Assembly: GCA_023388075.1 (NCBI GenBank)
Contig: JAEWGX010000040.1
Location: forward strand, 1 to 6,178
Origin: Pseudomonadota bacterium
GTDB taxonomy: Bacteria > Pseudomonadota > Gammaproteobacteria > Burkholderiales > Burkholderiaceae_E
DNA: 6,178 nucleotides
Direction of reading: 5' to 3'
How positions within the stretch are numbered: position 1 is the first letter of the stretch; each line of letters begins with the position of its first letter. Of this stretch, positions 4,920 to 6,178 are shown piece after piece. The position numbers and the translations under genes were made by a program. A model generated the notes under the pieces. The model saw only the letters and a program-made list of their open reading frames with translations. It had not been told where the DNA came from and did no database searches.

Positions 4920-6178
4920 GTGTCGACCGAAGCTCCACCCTCATCTCCAGCGGCCTCGGCCCATTCCGGTGCGCAAGGCCCCTCGTCCCGCCGGCAAGCC
5001 TCTTCCGGCCAGCCGGCGCCCGGTCGGTTCCGGGACGATTTCGTCTGGGGCTCGGGTACCTCCTCCTACCAGATCGAGGGTTCCCCGGTACATGACGGCG
5101 GCGGCGAGTCGGTCTGGGATGTCTTCTCGCGTCGCGAAGGCGCCATCAGGGACAAGCATTCCGGTGACGTGGCCTGCGACCACTATCGGCGCTATCGCGA
5201 CGACGTGGCCCTGATGAAGCAGTTCGAGCTCGGTGCCTACCGGTTCTCGTTGTCGTGGCCCCGGCTGTTCCCCGAAGGCACCGGTCGCCGCAACGAAGCC
5301 GGCTTCGCGTTCTACGATCGCCTGATCGACGAGTTGCTTGCGGCCGGGGTCACCCCCTGGATCACCTTGTTTCACTGGGACCTGCCCCAGGCGCTCCAGG
5401 AGCGCGGCGGCTGGATGGTGCGCGAGTCCACCGACTGGTTCGTCGACTACGCCGAGGCGGCGATCGACCGCTACTCGGATCGCGTGAAGCACTGGTTCAC
5501 GCACAACGAGCCGGAGGTCTTCATCTTCCTGGGGCATCACCTCGGCACCCACGCGCCGGGCGAGAAGCGATCCTGGGCCGACATCCTGCAGATCTCGCAC
5601 CACGTGATGCTGGCCCACGGCAAGGCCGTGCAGGTCATGCGGGCCAAGGCGAAGCAGCCGATCGAGATCGGCTACGTCTCGGCGCTATGGCCGGGCGTCC
5701 CGGCCTCGAGCGACCCGGCCGATGTCGAGGCGGCCCGCAAGGCCAGCTTCGGCGGGCTCGCCGGCTGGCTGCTCGAGCCGGTCTACCGGGGCGAGTATCC
5801 GGCGCAGCAGCTCGGCGAGTACGGCGACCAGGTGCCGCGGTTCGATCCGGCCGACCTGAAGACCATCGCGCAGCCCCTCGACTTCTTCGCGATGAACACC
5901 TACCAGGGCAACGTCATCCGCGCTGGCGCGGACGGCAAGCCGGAGGTCGTGGCGCCGCCGCCGGGCAATCCGCGCACGTCCTTCTGGGTGTTCGACCTGG
6001 TGCCCGAGGCGCTCTACTGGGGGCCGCGCTGGTACCACGAGCGCTACGGCCTGCCGATCTACGTGACCGAGAACGGGATGAGCCTCACCGACTGGGTGTC
6101 ACTGGACGGGCGAGTGGATGATCCGCAGCGCATCGATTTCCTGCGTCGCTATCTGCGCGAGCTGCGTCGCGCGGCATC
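4920..6178 (+). CDS. Second GH1 family beta-glycosidase, 3' end cut by the window
   Basis: The reading frame from the GTG at 4920 stays open to the window end, giving 419 residues of a GH1 beta-glycosidase. The barrel begins at RFRDDFVWGSGTSSYQIEG (36-54; Q51 binds substrate). FHWD supplies H152. The acid/base is E197 in THNEP, and the nucleophile is E384 in YVTENG. The MNTY motif at 325-328 corresponds to the NYY segment of the family. The missing part should carry the SLLDNFEW-like sugar-binding loop and about 50 further residues. A Ser/Pro/Ala/Gln-rich extension of about 35 residues precedes the barrel. It has an Arg pair but no hydrophobic core, so it is not a Sec or Tat signal, and the enzyme should be cytoplasmic. 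It differs widely from the first GH1 outside the motifs, so the two are not recent duplicates. The gene is divergent from the transporter gene. Confidence 0.93.
   Translation, partial: MSTEAPPSSPAASAHSGAQGPSSRRQASSGQPAPGRFRDDFVWGSGTSSYQIEGSPVHDGGGESVWDVFSRREGAIRDKHSGDVACDHYRRYRDDVALMKQFELGAYRFSLSWPRLFPEGTGRRNEAGFAFYDRLIDELLAAGVTPWITLFHWDLPQALQERGGWMVRESTDWFVDYAEAAIDRYSDRVKHWFTHNEPEVFIFLGHHLGTHAPGEKRSWADILQISHHVMLAHGKAVQVMRAKAKQPIEIGYVSALWPGVPASSDPADVEAARKASFGGLAGWLLEPVYRGEYPAQQLGEYGDQVPRFDPADLKTIAQPLDFFAMNTYQGNVIRAGADGKPEVVAPPPGNPRTSFWVFDLVPEALYWGPRWYHERYGLPIYVTENGMSLTDWVSLDGRVDDPQRIDFLRRYLRELRRAA

Noticed and set aside
4920..5026. Twin-arginine signal peptide on the second GH1
   Set aside because: An Arg pair is present in SSRRQASS, but no hydrophobic stretch or cleavage site follows before the barrel begins.
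4941..5618. 225-codon minus-strand open frame opposite the second GH1
   Set aside because: It is antisense to a gene with intact catalytic motifs and shows no motif of its own.
5255..6121. 288-codon plus-strand open frame inside the second GH1 region
   Set aside because: It is a shifted frame of the GH1 gene. The correct frame starting at 4920 contains all GH1 motifs.
1..6178. tRNA, rRNA, CRISPR, insertion sequence or prophage signals
   Set aside because: No cloverleaf, rRNA-like segment, regularly spaced repeats, transposase or integrase motif, or flanking target duplications were seen.

Overview
The window is a stretch of GC-rich bacterial chromosome. Codon third positions in the recognised genes are dominated by G and C, and four of the five genes have clear Shine-Dalgarno sites. 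The protein types (SbmA/BacA-like permease, family 1 glycosidases, histidine-box membrane hydroxylase) and the codon use suggest a high-GC proteobacterium. Nothing in the window fixes the species. There is no rRNA, tRNA, CRISPR array, transposase or integrase.

Layout, left to right. Bases 1-231 hold no gene I can name. On the minus strand at 1008-232 is a class I SAM-dependent methyltransferase. A 263-base divergent intergenic region with two strong short hairpins separates it from a plus-strand histidine-box membrane oxygenase of the fatty acid hydroxylase/sterol desaturase superfamily (1272-2057). That gene runs head-on into a minus-strand GH1 glycoside hydrolase (3454-2054). Their stop codons interlock in one shared CTAG. 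Upstream of this GH1, on the same strand and only 34 bases away, is an SbmA/BacA-like inner-membrane transporter without an ATPase domain (4706-3489). A 213-base divergent region follows, and then a second, different GH1 enzyme on the plus strand. It starts at a GTG (4920) and is cut by the window end.

How the genes may work together. The transporter and the first GH1 look like a two-gene operon, and the second GH1 is transcribed divergently from the same control region. Both GH1 enzymes keep the two catalytic glutamates and lack a signal peptide, so both should act in the cytoplasm. The most economical reading is an uptake-and-deglycosylation module: the transporter brings in a glycosylated compound and the GH1 enzymes remove the sugar. 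SbmA/BacA proteins are known to import peptides and the glycopeptide bleomycin rather than simple sugars, so the pairing with glycosidases is the most interesting feature here. The methyltransferase/hydroxylase pair on the left may be a separate lipid- or small-molecule-modifying unit. A functional link between the two halves is speculation.
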